From positions 1 through 20,638 of the forward strand of contig NMUJ01000013.1 of assembly GCA_002256535.1 (NCBI GenBank): a stretch of 20,638 nt of DNA. The letters are read 5' to 3'. Shown piece by piece: positions 19,597 through 20,638 of the stretch (position 1 is the first letter of the stretch; each line of letters begins with the position of its first letter). Made by a program: the position numbers and the translations under genes. The notes under the pieces were generated by a model that did not search any database, was not told the DNA's origin, and saw only the letters and a program-made list of their open reading frames with translations. This DNA is from Caldifarciminota bacterium 4484_18 (GTDB lineage: Bacteria; Hydrothermota; UBA3073; NMUJ01).

Positions 19597-19900
19597 CCTT
19601 CCTCCCCACTAAAATACGATAGATGTTGACACCCGCTGTACATCTGGTAATCTACCCCAATCCACAAACGAATAGTCGATACCGAGCCTAAGCTTACCCA
19701 ACGGTGGTACAAAGCCAACCCCAAATGATAGGCCACCCTCGTCTATGTTGAACCGATACCCATAACGCAGGAAGAAGAAATTACGTAAATTATATTCCAG
19801 ACCAAGGTTGAACTGCTCACCAGCATCACTTGTGTGTCTACCCTCAACAGATGCAAGTAACCGACCATTTTGCCCCAAATGTATCGGAAACGCTATACCG

Positions 19901-19904
19901 AAAA
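19901..19904 (-). other. Probable one-base slip in the porV-like gene
   Basis: The minus strand reads CCTTTTCGG. With three T instead of four the frame passes from AVPF directly into GIAFPIHLGQNG, joining the second and third open frames. Homopolymer length error or slippage would explain it. Confidence 0.6.
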
Positions 19905-20303
19905 GGAACCGCACCTTCAACATCTACCCAATACTTACCTGTAGGTCGTACATCAGGTGCAAAGTGCTGTATCGCCATCGCCAATATTATGCTATCGATC
20001 TCTGTATAGTAGAATGTACCCATATCGATCGCTATCGTCGATATACCTACAGGGCCACCTAATGGAGCCTCAATCCCATAATCCTCAGCCACTAATTTAA
20101 CGTTCAACCCAAACGCAAACCTATCTGTCAACCACTTACTGTAGTTAACACCCACACCGTATGCGTTATAAGCGAATGTACCTATACCTTCGGGCTGCTC
20201 TGTAGTGGTACGTAGCATCTCACCTGAGTTGAAGAACACCCCAAATATACCCACAGTACCGAACCCCGTACGTGCCGCATATGCGAACGCATTGTGTTGC
20301 ATA

Positions 20304-20319
20304 TCGAGGAATAGAGGAA
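20304..20319 (-). repeat. 8-base imperfect tandem repeat causing a frameshift in the porV-like gene
   Basis: Plus-strand units TCGAGGAA (20304-20311) and TAGAGGAA (20312-20319) differ at one base. With both units the reading frame shifts; with one unit it runs SLFLDMQHNAFAYA without interruption, as expected of the family. Confidence 0.75.
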
Positions 20320-20562
20320 CAGACTATTTTTAACACCTAACTTGGATAGGTTTGCACTACCAGCTGGGTTCCAGAAGATTGAACTCGCATCCTTACCCAC
20401 CGCAACATAAGCTTGCCCAATAGCAGTGGGACGTGCCCCTATGCCGAGCTCGAGAAACTGTGCCCCTACCGTACCTACTTTCTTGGGTGCTACCTGTGGC
20501 CACCCCACCAGCGGCAGGAGTATAATCATAAAGACCAAATATTTTACCTTCATTTTACCCCC

Positions 20563-20638
20563 TTAGTAGGTTTCACCACGTAGTATCACAAACTTACCCA
20601 TCTTGGTCAATATCTTACCAGTTGCGGGGTCGAGAGCC
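20563..20638 (-). CDS. C-terminal tail of an upstream gene (5' part outside window)
   Basis: Twenty-four codons in one open frame end at TAA 20565-20563 and read ALDPATGKILTKM, then GKFVILRGETY. The stop is 9 bases before the porV-like ATG, and the Shine-Dalgarno of that gene overlaps this stop region, the usual picture of an operon. The short tail could be the end of another exported protein (a final strand like KFVILR occurs in sorting domains), but it is too short to name. Confidence 0.45.
   Translation of the reverse strand, partial: ALDPATGKILTKMGKFVILRGETY

Larger units (their letters stand above)
19609..20553 (-). pseudogene. PorV/UPF0164-type outer-membrane barrel gene with two frameshifts
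   Basis: PorV-like proteins are outer-membrane barrels; PorV itself shuttles type IX cargo to its attachment machinery. The first frame (20553 to about 20312) has a signal peptide (VFMIILLPLVGWPQ) and the family N-terminus GAQFLELGIGARPTAIGQAY plus SSIFWNPAGSA. The second frame (about 20311 to 19905) continues DMQHNAFAYAARTGFGTVGI and MAIQHFAPDVRPTGKYW. The third (about 19904 to 19609) holds GIAFPIHLGQNGRLLASVEG to VQRVSTSIVF. Removing an 8-base near-duplicate (20304-20319) and one base of an A4 run (19901-19904) gives one 311-aa protein, normal for the family. It may be a true pseudogene, a switchable gene or assembly error. A purine-rich AAGGGGG precedes ATG 20553. Confidence 0.85.

Overview
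The window reads as chromosome of a Gram-negative bacterium of the FCB type. The best guess is candidate division WOR-3 or a relative: several exported proteins end in C-terminal domains of the type IX secretion (Por) sorting kind, a PorV/UPF0164-type barrel gene is present, there are lipoproteins and a second predicted outer-membrane barrel, and the RpoB and PNPase sequences are clearly bacterial. The phylum is inferred from protein character, not from a database search. Coding density is very high, and no gap without a gene exceeds about 120 bases. I saw no tRNA, rRNA, CRISPR array, insertion sequence or prophage.

Layout. At 1-414 lies the 3' end of pnp (+). It converges, with a 15-base overlap, on a minus-strand block: a fused Sua5/YrdC plus low-molecular-weight phosphatase gene (400-1443), a helix-hairpin-helix protein with a predicted outer-membrane barrel (1425-3161), a small predicted barrel protein (3231-3848), a damaged rpoB in two pieces (3863-4228 and 4225-7071) and an intact rplL (7176-7568). 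A divergent promoter region (7569-7687) separates rplL from two plus-strand paralogues, each 139 aa, with coiled-coil and LysM segments. One looks like a secreted protein and the other a lipoprotein (7688-8535). A perfect 11-bp hairpin (8546-8571) lies between these and the next convergent block.

From 8580 to the right end everything is on the minus strand. In transcription order it holds: the tail of an unknown gene (20563-20638), a frameshifted porV-like gene (19609-20553), a 1021-aa protein with beta-propeller-type repeats and a sorting domain (16531-19596), a TPR lipoprotein (15658-16521), and the first of three roughly 2-kb tandem paralogues encoding secreted proteins (13553-15595). A strong terminator follows, then uppP (12758-13504) and the other two paralogues (10630-12681 and 8580-10655). 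The group looks like a Por-type cargo and envelope cluster: a barrel of the kind that escorts cargo, several cargo proteins, and a lipoprotein.

The most notable points are lesions and rearrangements. rpoB lacks the universally conserved segment between its GVPSR motif and its KIHAR region, is out of frame across that junction, and is also disturbed at its 5' end. No rpoC follows it and no rplJ precedes rplL. The porV-like gene carries an 8-base imperfect tandem duplication and a likely one-base homopolymer slip. Paralogue R2 has lost its last nine codons by fusion to the leader of R1. The 1021-aa protein appears to be built on a metallopeptidase fold whose zinc-binding residues are gone. Whether the indels are biology or assembly error cannot be settled from the sequence alone. 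I do not see a clearly new defence or mobile system.
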